From Hyphomicrobiales bacterium (lineage in GTDB: Bacteria; Pseudomonadota; Alphaproteobacteria; Rhizobiales; Rhizobiaceae): 64,000 nt of DNA. The notes beneath the pieces are model-generated. The model was not told the origin of the DNA and made no database searches. It was given only the letters and a program-made list of their open reading frames with translations. A program made the position numbers and the translations under genes. The stretch lies in assembly GCA_900468805.1 (NCBI GenBank), contig UEIF01000042.1, forward strand, positions 1-64,000. Direction: 5' to 3'. This document shows positions 27,073 to 35,668 of the stretch, in pieces. Every line of letters starts with the position of its first letter. Position 1 is the first letter of the stretch.

Positions 27073-28002
27073 TCAGTTCTTGGCGACAAAATCCTTGACG
27101 TTGTCAGGCGTGACGAGCTGGAAGGGAATGTAGACCTTCTTCTCGACCTTCTCGCCCTTGGCGAGCTTGAGCGCCGCATCGAGCGACCCCTTGCCCTGGC
27201 CGGCGGCATCCTGGAACACCGTCACATCGAGATCGCCTGCCTGCATGGCCGCAAGTGCGTCCTGCGTGGCGTCGACACCGCCAACGACGACCTTGGTCAT
27301 GTCCTTGCCAGCCGCCTTCAGCGCCTGGATTGCGCCGATCGCCATTTCGTCGTTGTTGGAGATGACGGCATCGAATTCAATGCCGCTGGACAGCCAGTTC
27401 GTCATCAGGTCGGAGCCCTGGGTACGGTCCCAGTTCGCCGTCTGCTCTTCGACGATTTCCAGGCCCTTACACTCGTCGGTCTTGATGACGTCATGGACGT
27501 CCTGGGTGCGCATGCGGGCGGCCTGGTTGGAAAGCTCGCCCATGATAACGACGGCCTTGCCCTTGCCACCGAGAATGCGGCAGATTTCCTTCGTCTCCAG
27601 CGTGCCGGATTCCTGCTCGTTGGATGCGACGAAAGCCTGCTTGTCCGGCAGCGTATCGACATTGACCGGCTGACGGTTGACGTAAACCAGCGGAATGCCG
27701 GCATCTGCCGCAAGCTTCGACATTGCCGTCGTCGCATCGGTATCGACAGGGTTGACGATGATTGCGTCGACCTTGGAAGCGATGAAATTCTGGATCTGAC
27801 TCTGCTGCTTGGAAACGTCGTTCTGTGCGTCTTCGACCTGCAGCGTCACGCCGCTCAAGGTCTTCGCATAATCTGTCATGCCGTTGCGCAGAACGGTCAG
27901 GAAGTTGTCGTCGAACTTGGCCATTGAAACGCCGACAGTTTCCGCATGTGCGGCCGTCGACAGGACGAGCGCCATTGCGGTGCTCAGGATGAACTTCTTC
28001 AT
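27073..28002 (-). CDS. Periplasmic sugar-binding protein, inositol/rhizopine type
   Basis: A 309-residue periplasmic binding protein (Peripla_BP_4 family) with signal peptide MKKFILSTAMALVLSTAAHA. After cleavage the mature protein starts ETVGVSMAKFDDNFLTVLRN. The IIVNPVDTDATTAMSKLA and GIPLVYVNRQPVNVD stretches resemble, in my memory, the rhizopine/inositol binding proteins MocB and IbpA rather than RbsB. The ATG at 28002 has GGAGGG 7 nt upstream; the longer frame to 28158 is not coding in character. First gene of the transporter operon. A GGAA-N6-TTCC palindrome lies about 150 bp upstream in the promoter region. Confidence 0.9.
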   Translation of the reverse strand: MKKFILSTAMALVLSTAAHAETVGVSMAKFDDNFLTVLRNGMTDYAKTLSGVTLQVEDAQNDVSKQQSQIQNFIASKVDAIIVNPVDTDATTAMSKLAADAGIPLVYVNRQPVNVDTLPDKQAFVASNEQESGTLETKEICRILGGKGKAVVIMGELSNQAARMRTQDVHDVIKTDECKGLEIVEEQTANWDRTQGSDLMTNWLSSGIEFDAVISNNDEMAIGAIQALKAAGKDMTKVVVGGVDATQDALAAMQAGDLDVTVFQDAAGQGKGSLDAALKLAKGEKVEKKVYIPFQLVTPDNVKDFVAKN

Positions 28003-28147
28003 GTGTATTCCCTCCACAAAGCGGTGCCCGGCTGCACCCTCCTCACGCCGGGGCCTCGGACATCCGTCCGCAGGCCTCAATCCCGCGCTGCCTCTCCCGT
28101 GGCAGCTCCGCCAAAACGGAACAAACAAACCGTAAAATTTGTTTTGC

Positions 28148-28182
28148 GGAATATTCATTCCATTTTATCGAAACGGCGTCAA
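28148..28182 (-). promoter_or_regulatory. Putative IolR-like operator and promoter of the sugar importer
   Basis: GGAATATTCATTCC at 28148-28161 is a perfect fit to GGAA-N6-TTCC, the site reported for the inositol repressor IolR in S. meliloti. On the minus strand a TTGACG -35-like hexamer at 28182-28177 is followed 17-19 nt later by TGAATAT inside the palindrome. The site would therefore cover the -10 region of the promoter driving the binding-protein gene, fitting repression. By-eye call. Confidence 0.55.
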
Positions 28183-28388
28183 GCCTCTTTGCCGTTTTCG
28201 GGCACCATCGCCGGAGGAAGCCGGCGCTAACAGTGATTTGGCGTGATCGGCTCGTTGCAATCCGCCATCATGGCAGAGGAACAGTCACAGACGCTTATTG
28301 TGAAAGCCGTAGAGATCCCCATCTAGTCGAAGCCCAGAACGGCCTGCGCACACCGGCCGTTTATTTGAAGATTTTGGAGACAGAACAA

Positions 28389-28892
28389 ATGTCCATCTCG
28401 ATGTATCGCCTCACCGTTCCCATGTTCCAGCGCGGCATTGCCAGCCTGAAAACCTATCTCGATAAGGCGGAAGCCTATGCCGTGGAAAAGAAGATCGACC
28501 CCGCCATTCTTGTAAACGCGCGGCTGGCACCGGATATGCTGCCGCTTTCCGGCCAGTACCAGCGTGCCAGCGATAGCGCCAAGTTTGCGCTCGCCCGCCT
28601 GACGGCAACCGAAGCGCCAAAATTCGAGGACAATGAAACGACGATCGCCGAATTGCGCGAACGTATGGCGAAGACCGAAACCTATCTCGCCGGCTTCTCT
28701 TCAGAGGCTCTGGAAGGAAGCGACGTCAAGGATATCACCGTGCCGGGCCGCAACGGCTCGGTTGTTCCCGGCCTCGAATACATCGCCCTCTTCGCATTGC
28801 CGAATTTCTATTTCCACGTGACGACGGCACATGCCATCCTGCGCAACCAGGGTGCACCTGTTGGCAAGCGGGATTTCCTCGGAAACTTCTGA
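28389..28892 (+). CDS. DUF1993 family protein
   Basis: A 167-residue protein matching the DUF1993 family, predicted to be a DinB-like four-helix bundle. It starts MSISMYRLTVPMFQRGIASL; the stretch PDMLPLSGQYQRASDSAKFA and the C-terminal PNFYFHVTTAHAILRNQG are family-typical, and the last histidines may bind metal. The ATG at 28389 has GGAGA 11 nt upstream. An open frame to 28233 lacks coding character. Biological role unknown. It is monocistronic and ends in a strong terminator that lies inside the end of the convergent sulfatase gene. Confidence 0.88.
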   Translation: MSISMYRLTVPMFQRGIASLKTYLDKAEAYAVEKKIDPAILVNARLAPDMLPLSGQYQRASDSAKFALARLTATEAPKFEDNETTIAELRERMAKTETYLAGFSSEALEGSDVKDITVPGRNGSVVPGLEYIALFALPNFYFHVTTAHAILRNQGAPVGKRDFLGNF

Positions 28893-28898
28893 GCCTGA

Positions 28899-30443
28899 TC
28901 AGGGCCGGTGCGTCACCGGCCCTTTTTCCGTCAGTTCGGTATAGGCAAGCGTTTGATCGAGATGCCGCGCCCGAAGCGACAGCAGCCGTTCCGCATAACC
29001 GAGCCTTACCGACGCATAGGCCGGATCGTCAGCGATGTTGCGCAGTTCCATCGGATCCGTGACCAGATCGAAGAGCAGCGCCGGCAATGCGGCGAAATGC
29101 ACGTATTTGAACCGCTTGTCACGGATGACGGCGAGGTTCAATTCGTTCGACCGAACGCCGAAATGCCGCTCCGTTTCGCCATGGGCGATGTCGCGGAAAT
29201 CGAATTCCCAGAAGGCCGCATCCCGCCACCTCTGTGCCTTGCCGCCATCAAGGAAAGGCGCAAGCGAGTGCCCGTCGATGCCGTTAGCAGGCGCGATCCC
29301 AAGCCGATCGCAGAGCGTAGGGAACACATCGGCAGCGCTGGTGAAATCATCAACGATACCACCGGCTGCGGCCCCGCCGGGATCTCGGATGACGAGCGGA
29401 ATATGATAGCTGCCGTCGAAATAGCCGCCTTTGCCGAGCGTCCAGTGATCGCCCGCCATCTCCGCGTGATCGGAGGTGAAGACGACGATCGTGTTATCCC
29501 ATTCACCGGCATCCTTCACTGCTTGCCAGATGCGGCCGAGCTGATCGTCCACTTCAGCGATCATGCCATAGTAGATCGACCGGACAGCATCGAAATCGGC
29601 AGCATTCCAGTCGCTGAGCGGCCCTTCAGCCCCATGGATGAAACTGCCCTTGCCAGCACGCGGCATGGCATAGGCGAGATAGGGATGGCTGCGCTGTTCC
29701 GTTTCGCGGTCTGTCCCACGCGCAAAGGCCGGACCTTCACCTGGTTTGAACATCCGGTTGAACGGCTCCGGCACAGAGAAAGGCGGATGCGGCCGCAGGA
29801 AAGAAATATGCGCGAACCACGGTGCGTCCTGCTCGCCCATCCAGCGGATGAATTCGCCGGTCAGGAAGGCCGTCTGTGTCTCTTCGCGTGAATAGACGGG
29901 AGCCCCGTTGGAAATTTCCCCGGCCGCGGCACCCACCGGAATATGGATATCGCGGCTGACAGCGCCGGTGCGACCGCGCGAGCGCAGCCAGGAAAGCCAC
30001 TGTCTCTCATGTTCGGGCAGGAGCTGGCGAACTGTGAAGCCGGGCAGCACGCCTTCATAGGTCGTCAGATGTGGATCATTGGCGTCCATTTCCCGCGGAT
30101 CGGGCGCCGTATCGGTATAGCCGAACAGCGTCGGATCATAACCTGCCCGCCTTGCCGCCAGCGCCAGATTATCGAACCGCCGGTCGAGCGGCGATCCGTT
30201 CCGGCAGACGCGGTGGTTCATCTGGTAGAGGCCGGTATAAAGTGTCGCGCGCGCCGGCGAGCAGGGAGCAGCCCCGGCATAATGCCGCCGGAAGAGCGTC
30301 CCCTCTTTCGCCAGAGCGTCCACAGCAGGCGTCCTGACGCAAGCGTGCCCCACAGCCGAGAGGCAATCGCCGCGCCATTGATCCGCAGTGATGATGAGAA
30401 CGTTGGGCTTCGGCCCGCGTTCAGTGCTGATTTGATCTCGCAT
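28899..30443 (-). CDS. Sulfatase-superfamily hydrolase, probably phosphonate monoester hydrolase
   Basis: A 514-residue alkaline-phosphatase-superfamily enzyme. The formylglycine motif is CSPARATLYTG with Cys61, metal Asp in NVLIITADQW, and a C-terminal metal site TSDHAEMAGDH. Length and many blocks (YQMNHRVCRNGSPLD, ISFLRPHPPFSVPEPF, FKYVHFAALPALLFDL) resemble the R. leguminosarum phosphonate monoester hydrolase as I recall it, so it probably hydrolyses phosphonate mono- and phosphodiesters with side activity on sulfate esters. The ATG at 30443 sits 23 nt inside the end of galE. The ribosome binding site is poor, so translation may be coupled to galE. A terminator for the convergent DUF1993 gene overlaps its last codons. 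Confidence 0.85.
   Translation of the reverse strand: MRDQISTERGPKPNVLIITADQWRGDCLSAVGHACVRTPAVDALAKEGTLFRRHYAGAAPCSPARATLYTGLYQMNHRVCRNGSPLDRRFDNLALAARRAGYDPTLFGYTDTAPDPREMDANDPHLTTYEGVLPGFTVRQLLPEHERQWLSWLRSRGRTGAVSRDIHIPVGAAAGEISNGAPVYSREETQTAFLTGEFIRWMGEQDAPWFAHISFLRPHPPFSVPEPFNRMFKPGEGPAFARGTDRETEQRSHPYLAYAMPRAGKGSFIHGAEGPLSDWNAADFDAVRSIYYGMIAEVDDQLGRIWQAVKDAGEWDNTIVVFTSDHAEMAGDHWTLGKGGYFDGSYHIPLVIRDPGGAAAGGIVDDFTSAADVFPTLCDRLGIAPANGIDGHSLAPFLDGGKAQRWRDAAFWEFDFRDIAHGETERHFGVRSNELNLAVIRDKRFKYVHFAALPALLFDLVTDPMELRNIADDPAYASVRLGYAERLLSLRARHLDQTLAYTELTEKGPVTHRP
28901..28927 (+). terminator. Terminator of the DUF1993 gene, embedded in the sulfatase 3' end
   Basis: Perfect arms AGGGCCGGTG and CACCGGCCCT around a 3-nt loop, then TTTTT on the plus strand. 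It starts 9 bp after the DUF1993 stop and covers the last codons of the minus-strand sulfatase gene. Confidence 0.88.
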
Positions 30444-31404
30444 GCCAGTTCCAGGCCGACTGGATGATCTGCGAGAGATCATACTGCGGCACCCAGCCCA
30501 GTATGTCCCGCGCCTTGTCGTTATTGGCGACTAGTGTGTGCGAATCGCCTTCACGACGACCGATATACTCGACGGGGAACGGCTTGTTGGAAACGTCTTC
30601 GATGGCGCCCAGCAATTCCTTCACCGTGGTGCCGGTGCCGGTGCCGAGGTTCAGCGCAACGGAATCTCCACCCTTCAGGAGATATTCGACGGCGCGCACA
30701 TGCGCATCGGCAAGATCCAAAACGTGGATGTAATCGCGCACGCAGGTGCCGTCGCGCGTCTCATAATCGCTGCCGAACACCTTGAAGCCCTGGCGGCGGC
30801 CCAGCGCCGCATCGATCGCCAGCGGGATGGCATGCGTTTCCGGCTGGTGCCATTCGCCGATACGGCCCTCGAAATCGGCGCCGGCGGCATTGAAATAGCG
30901 CAGCACGACGGAGCGAAGACTCTTGTACTGGTCATAATCGGCAAGCGCCTGCTCGACGATGTACTTGGTGCGTCCGTAGGGATTGATCGGCACCTGACGG
31001 TGCGTCTCGTCGAGCGGCACGCTCTGCGGCAGACCATAGGTCGCGCAGGTGGAAGAGAAGACGAACGCATTGATGCCGGCTGCCTGCGCCGCCGACAAGA
31101 GCGTCAGCGTGCCAATGACATTGTTCTCGTAGAAGGAGACCGGGTCCTTGACCGACTCACCGACTTCGATCAGCGCCGCAAAATGCAGGATTGCCGACGG
31201 CTTGTGTTTTGCCAGCACCTCATCGAGCCGGGCGCGATCGCGAATATCGCCTTCTTCCGCCGCACCCCATTTGACGAATTCGCGATGGCCGTTGGAAAAA
31301 TTATCGAAGACGACGGGCGTGTAGCCCTTGTTCGCCAGATCGAGACACGTATGCGAGCCGATATAACCAGCGCCACCGACCACAAGAACCGTTTCACCTG
31401 CCAT
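30421..31404 (-). CDS. galE: UDP-glucose 4-epimerase
   Basis: A 327-residue extended short-chain dehydrogenase converting UDP-glucose and UDP-galactose. It has the NAD-binding GGAGYIGSHT at the N-terminus, SSTCATYG with the catalytic Ser/Thr, and YGRTKYIVE with the catalytic Tyr and Lys (YxxxK). In rhizobia this gene is often called exoB because UDP-galactose feeds exopolysaccharide and LPS. The frame opens with GTG at 31413, but ATG at 31404 is better placed after AGAGG (8 nt). The stop overlaps the sulfatase start by 23 nt. Orientation and context do not show an exo cluster here. Confidence 0.95.
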   Translation of the reverse strand: MAGETVLVVGGAGYIGSHTCLDLANKGYTPVVFDNFSNGHREFVKWGAAEEGDIRDRARLDEVLAKHKPSAILHFAALIEVGESVKDPVSFYENNVIGTLTLLSAAQAAGINAFVFSSTCATYGLPQSVPLDETHRQVPINPYGRTKYIVEQALADYDQYKSLRSVVLRYFNAAGADFEGRIGEWHQPETHAIPLAIDAALGRRQGFKVFGSDYETRDGTCVRDYIHVLDLADAHVRAVEYLLKGGDSVALNLGTGTGTTVKELLGAIEDVSNKPFPVEYIGRREGDSHTLVANNDKARDILGWVPQYDLSQIIQSAWNWHARSNQH

Positions 31405-31507
31405 GCATTTCACCTCTTACAAGCCACAGATGCACGGACATTAGCCAAGTTACACGTCAGTAAAAAGTTATCTCGGTTACATATCTGCAAAAAGAAGAAG
31501 ATTAGAG

Positions 31508-31759
31508 ATGTCTTTCATACGAAATGCGCCTGCTTACAGGACGATTGCGTTGCCGGCCCCATCGAAAACCGGCGTGCACCGAGTCGCCGGCATAGTCCGC
31601 CGGTACGGCTTCCGCGTCGAAGACATTCATTATATCGCTGGCGTCATCGGCAATGAACGCTGCCGTTTCGGTCTTTTAATGGTCGAAGAGATTGCGCGAC
31701 ATCTGGCAGACGAGCCGTTGCGCTATAGTGTTACCGTCGAAAGCCTGCTTAATTCGTAA
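31508..31759 (+). CDS. Small hypothetical protein, 83 aa
   Basis: Not recognised. The 83 residues include a plausible helix-rich C-terminal half (FGLLMVEEIARHLADEP) and a basic N-terminal half. The ATG follows a weak AAGAAG sequence. The next gene, thuA-like, starts 15 bp after its stop with a strong ribosome binding site, so they may share a transcript. Upstream DNA is AT-rich. Could be a spurious frame; codon choice is fair but not compelling. Confidence 0.4.
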   Translation: MSFIRNAPAYRTIALPAPSKTGVHRVAGIVRRYGFRVEDIHYIAGVIGNERCRFGLLMVEEIARHLADEPLRYSVTVESLLNS

Positions 31760-31773
31760 CCAGGGGAGGAAAT

Positions 31774-32418
31774 ATGAGAAAGGCGATCATCGTCTGGGGC
31801 GGCTGGTCGGGCCACGAGCCGGAACCCTGCGCCAACATCGTTGGCGAGTTGCTGCGCGAGGACGGCTTTGCAGTCGAAATCACCAATGATCTCGACATCT
31901 TCGGCTCACCGCAACTGACCGGGGCCGATCTTCTGGTGCCGGTCATTACCGGCGAGAAGCTGGAAAAGCCGCATGCGGATGCTCTGGTCAAAGCTGTCCG
32001 CGGGGGCCTCGGCCTCGGTGGACACCATGGCTGTCTTGCCACCTCATTCAAGGAAAGCGCGCCCTTCCGTTACGTCTCCGGCGTCACCTGGGTTGCCCAT
32101 CCCGGCAATATCATCGACTTCCGGGTTGCTGTGACGCGGCAAGATGATCCGCTAATGGAAGGCATTCCGGATTTCGATTACCACTCGGAGCAGTATTATC
32201 TGCACTACGACCCCTCAGTCGAGATCCTCGCCGCCACGACCTTTACCGGCCAATACGATGCTGCCGCGCGCAATGTCGTGATGCCCGTCGTCTTCAAGCG
32301 GCATTTCGGCGAGGGACGCGTCTTCTATTCCGCACTTGGCCATGTCGCTGCCGAATTCAGCCATCCCTACATGCCCCTCATTCTCCGGCGCGGCCTCAGC
32401 TGGGCCGCTCGACAGTAA
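31774..32418 (+). CDS. ThuA-like (glutamine-amidotransferase fold) protein
   Basis: A 214-residue protein of the ThuA family (trehalose utilisation type, flavodoxin/GATase-1-like fold). It begins with the characteristic KAIIVWGGWSGHEPEPCANI, followed by ADLLVPVITGEKLEKPHADAL, GGLGLGGHHGCLATSF, and HSEQYYLHYDPS. The C-terminal VFYSALGHVAAEFSHPYMP is family-typical. It may act in uptake or conversion of a sugar derivative; S. meliloti ThuA works on 3-ketotrehalose, but no thuB or trehalose transporter is near, so the substrate here is open. GGGGAGG lies 6 nt before the ATG. Confidence 0.87.
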   Translation: MRKAIIVWGGWSGHEPEPCANIVGELLREDGFAVEITNDLDIFGSPQLTGADLLVPVITGEKLEKPHADALVKAVRGGLGLGGHHGCLATSFKESAPFRYVSGVTWVAHPGNIIDFRVAVTRQDDPLMEGIPDFDYHSEQYYLHYDPSVEILAATTFTGQYDAAARNVVMPVVFKRHFGEGRVFYSALGHVAAEFSHPYMPLILRRGLSWAARQ

Positions 32419-32598
32419 TCGGAGGAGGATTGGAATGAGCTGCGATGCGCGGCCGGCGTGGCCTCAACGAATAGTCGGAGCTGAAGAACCCCCGCATAAA
32501 TTTTCGGACAGGCAGGCCTGATAGATGCGTAAGCCGCCCACTCGATGAGCGGCGGCCCATAGCATTGAACACACAAAAGTGCCTCGGCGGCGTCGGCT

Positions 32599-32868
32599 TC
32601 AGCCTAGCCGGCGGCTGGCTACCTTGCGCCGGCCACCCTGATTTTCCTGCTCGCTGGACGCCTCGTCATAGGTCCGCAAAATCCGTCCGGCAGCCTTGAG
32701 CCTCTCGATGAGATCGCTTCCATCGACGGAAGCCTTGGTGGCTTCAAGCTGCTCGAATTCCCGGAGCGCCTGTGCCCAGTGGCTTTCGCCCCGGTCATGC
32801 GGCCGGCCTTCTTCTTCCCAGATGGCGTATGCCCGCTGGCTGACCCAATCATCCCGATTACGACTCAT
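32599..32868 (-). CDS. DUF2934 domain protein
   Basis: An 89-residue protein with the DUF2934 motif (VSQRAYAIWEEEGRPHDRGE followed by SHW) in the first 45 residues. Such small proteins are common and often multicopy in rhizobia; function unknown. ATG at 32868 is preferred over the frame start at 32925 because the domain begins directly after it and GGGG lies just upstream. The C-terminal tail is charged (EQENQGGRRKVASRRLG). Monocistronic on the minus strand. Confidence 0.8.
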   Translation of the reverse strand: MSRNRDDWVSQRAYAIWEEEGRPHDRGESHWAQALREFEQLEATKASVDGSDLIERLKAAGRILRTYDEASSEQENQGGRRKVASRRLG

Positions 32869-33010
32869 TAGAAAACCCCGGCGAGTAAATAGGCGAACGC
32901 AATATTGATGGGAATAAAGTGGCAAAGGGGACTTTAGGAGTCGTTACTGCGGTATGTAATTTTGCAGGATAAATTGCATCAGGAAGAGTAGTTTTTCGGT
33001 AGCTATAGTT

Positions 33011-33037
33011 AAAAGGGTGGAAACGTTCCTCCACCCT
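33011..33037 (-). terminator. Terminator of the MFS gene
   Basis: Arms AGGGTGGA and TCCACCCT around an 8-nt loop, followed on the minus strand by a run of four T. It begins 8 bp after the MFS stop. Confidence 0.82.
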
Positions 33038-33044
33038 CATATCA

Positions 33045-34574
33045 TCAGGCAGCGATGGTTTCTTCGGCCACTTCGTCGGCCTCGCCGGTACCGCGACCCA
33101 TGAAAGTGAAAATAACGATCGCCGTCAGGATCGTAATACCGGTCAGAAGCCACAAAAGCAGGCTGAATGCATTGTTATAGGCATGGATGAGCTCCAGTTC
33201 GCCTATGCCGGAGAGAGCCTGGCCCGCACCGTTGAGATCCCCCGTCACCAGTCGCTGTGCCGCAATTGTCGCCTCATGGCTTGATCCAAGATAGGATTGT
33301 GTCAGTCCGGACAGGAGCGCACTGACGATGGCGAGTGCCACGCCTTCACCGGCAACGCGCGTCGTGCTGAATATCCCGGTTGCCATCCCAGCGCGTTCCT
33401 TGGGCACGACGCTGACCGCGAGCCCGTCCATGAGGCCCCAGGGCAGGCTGATACCGATACCGATCGTCAGCAGCGGCGCAATGAGCGCCGCATGATCCGA
33501 ACCAACGGCAATATGCGCGAGCCAGAAGAGACCGGCCGCGGAAATGAAAAGACCGACACTGCAGATCGTCGCTACCGGCAACCACCGGGTCAGCAATCCG
33601 GCCGCAATGGGCAGGATGAGCAAGGGGCCGGAAAGCGCGATCATCATCTGTCCGGCAGCAACCGCGCTCAGGCGCTCGACACCGACAAAACGCACCGGCA
33701 ACAGGATGAGCAACACAACGAAAGCATAGGCGGGAGCGGCTGCCAGCAACTGCACACCGACAAATCGGGGGTACCGGAAAAGCGTCAGATCAAGCATCGG
33801 TCGCTTCACAAGGCGTTCGATGAAACAGAAGAGGGCCATAAGGAGCATTGAACCCAGAACGAGTCCAAGTGTCAGCGCATCGCTCCATCCGCTTTCAGGC
33901 GCTCGCAGCACACCGTAAGTGAAAAGCGACAAGGCTAGCGTGAAGCTGATCGCGCCCGGCCAGTCGAGCCCGCTGGCCTCGGGATCTCGGGTTTCCGTCA
34001 GGAATATCGCCCCGAGAACGAAGGCAATGATACTGAGGCCGAGCACCAGAGCGAAGATCGCCCGCCAGCCGAAAGCCTCAATCATCATGCCTGATGCCAT
34101 CGGCCCGAACGCCAGGCCGACGCCGAAGCTCGCCCCGACAAGGCTGAAAGCGCGCATCCGCTCCTTCCCGTCGAATTCCTGCGCCAGCGACGCCATTCCG
34201 CCGGAAAAGGCCGCAGCCGAGCCGAAGCCCTGGAGCGCGCGAAGGCTGTCGAACCAGACAATATCAGGCGAAAAGGCCAGCCCGCCGGAAAACAGGATGA
34301 AGGCCGCAAGACCACACAGAAAGATGCGTTTGCGGCCGTAGCTGTCCGCCAGCGCGCCGGCAGCCGTCAATGTGCTGCCGAAGGTCAGCATGAAGGCATT
34401 GGTGACCCAGTTATGGGCAATGGGGCTGCCGCCGAGCTCAGCACTGATCGCCGGCAGGGCCACGGCGGGACCGGTAAAGGTGAGAGGCATGGCCGCAGCC
34501 GCGGAGCAGACGGCAATCAAAACGAAGATTTTTTCCGCAATGCCGGTTGGTTTGGGCTTGTAGGGAACGGTCAT
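33045..34574 (-). CDS. MFS drug/solute efflux transporter (DHA2-like, 14 helices)
   Basis: A 509-residue major facilitator with about 14 hydrophobic segments, as in the DHA2 (EmrB/QacA) family. Motif A appears as GALADSYGRKRIF near residue 75, and motif C-like sequence as GVGLAFGPMASGMMIEAFGW near 150. The ATG at 34574 has GGAAG close upstream. It is divergent from a LysR-type gene 158 bp away, the usual arrangement for regulator and target. Substrate unknown; toxic or aromatic compounds are typical. Confidence 0.9.
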   Translation of the reverse strand: MTVPYKPKPTGIAEKIFVLIAVCSAAAAMPLTFTGPAVALPAISAELGGSPIAHNWVTNAFMLTFGSTLTAAGALADSYGRKRIFLCGLAAFILFSGGLAFSPDIVWFDSLRALQGFGSAAAFSGGMASLAQEFDGKERMRAFSLVGASFGVGLAFGPMASGMMIEAFGWRAIFALVLGLSIIAFVLGAIFLTETRDPEASGLDWPGAISFTLALSLFTYGVLRAPESGWSDALTLGLVLGSMLLMALFCFIERLVKRPMLDLTLFRYPRFVGVQLLAAAPAYAFVVLLILLPVRFVGVERLSAVAAGQMMIALSGPLLILPIAAGLLTRWLPVATICSVGLFISAAGLFWLAHIAVGSDHAALIAPLLTIGIGISLPWGLMDGLAVSVVPKERAGMATGIFSTTRVAGEGVALAIVSALLSGLTQSYLGSSHEATIAAQRLVTGDLNGAGQALSGIGELELIHAYNNAFSLLLWLLTGITILTAIVIFTFMGRGTGEADEVAEETIAA

Positions 34575-34732
34575 AAGACTTCCGCTGGTTCGAGGGTGGG
34601 ACGCGCTTGGGAGGCTCGCGTGTGAGAAGGCGTTCAGACGCCTGGACTTCGAATGCGGAAAGCAGCATAAATTACAGACAATCCATCAATAACCTACGGT
34701 TTGTTCCGCATATAACGGAAGAAATCGCTCGA

Positions 34733-35668
34733 ATGGATCTCTACATGGACCAACCCTTTGGTAGCCTCACGGCCTTTGTCAGGACTGCCGATCTTGGAAG
34801 TTTCGTCGCCGCCGGCCGCGCTCTCGGCCTATCGGCCTCCGCTGTCGGCAAGGCCGTTACGGCGCTTGAACAACAGCTCGGTGTTCGTCTGTTCCAACGC
34901 TCGACGCGGAGCTTGCGGCTGACGGAGGAAGGCCGGCTGTTTCACGAGCGCTGCCGGCGCATACTCGACGACCTGGAAGATGCCCAGGCCTCACTGGCAC
35001 AGGCTGTTGCGGCTCCTCGGGGACGATTGCGCGTCAGCGTACCCCTCGTCAGCTACCATCTGATCCTGCCGATCCTGCCGGAATTCGTTGGGCTCTATCC
35101 GGAGATCGAACTGGATCTCGACTTCAACGACCGGATCGTCGATCTGATCGAAGAAGGCGTCGATGTCGCGATCCGCAGCGGGACCTTGCCGGATTCGAGA
35201 CTGATGTCGCGCGCACTTCGCCCGTTTCAGCTCCTGCTGTGCGCCGCGCCGGCCTATCTGGATAAACACGGAACCCCGGATTGCCTCCGCGACCTCGAGG
35301 GTCATCTCAGCGTCCGGTTCAGATTTCCCAACTCCGGAAAACTGCAGCCCTGGCCGCTCAGCCTCTCGCCCGACCATCCGGAAATCAGAACCCGAACCGT
35401 GCTGACCTGCAACAACATGGAAGCGCTGCGCGGTGCCACCATCAGCGGAATGGGCATCGGCTGCATGCCGGATTTCCTCGCCCGCGATCCATTGGCCGAT
35501 GGCAGGCTGCGCACTGTGCTTGATACCCATATAGACGGCCCCGCCCAGTTCCACCTGCTCTGGCCCTCTAACCGTCATCTCTCGCCCAAGGTCCGGGTCC
35601 TCGTCGATTTTCTGAGTGAAAAGCTTTTTTCGAATCGTTGCGAAATTTGCACGGAAGAAGAGCGATGA
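34733..35668 (+). CDS. LysR-family transcriptional regulator
   Basis: A 311-residue LysR regulator. The N-terminal winged helix is LTAFVRTADLGSFVAAGRAL with ALGLSASAVGKAVTALEQQL and LFQRSTRSLRLTEEG. The C-terminal effector domain starts at about residue 90 (GRLRVSVPLVSYHLILPILP). The DFNDRIVDLIEEGVDVAIRSG block is typical of the CrgA/DsdC-like subgroup. The ATG at 34733 follows GGAAG by about 11 nt; ATG at 34745 is a close alternative. It probably controls the divergent MFS gene. Confidence 0.93.
   Translation: MDLYMDQPFGSLTAFVRTADLGSFVAAGRALGLSASAVGKAVTALEQQLGVRLFQRSTRSLRLTEEGRLFHERCRRILDDLEDAQASLAQAVAAPRGRLRVSVPLVSYHLILPILPEFVGLYPEIELDLDFNDRIVDLIEEGVDVAIRSGTLPDSRLMSRALRPFQLLLCAAPAYLDKHGTPDCLRDLEGHLSVRFRFPNSGKLQPWPLSLSPDHPEIRTRTVLTCNNMEALRGATISGMGIGCMPDFLARDPLADGRLRTVLDTHIDGPAQFHLLWPSNRHLSPKVRVLVDFLSEKLFSNRCEICTEEER

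Noticed and set aside
26350..27927. 525-codon plus-strand frame
   Set aside because: Antisense to the sugar importer ATPase and binding-protein genes.
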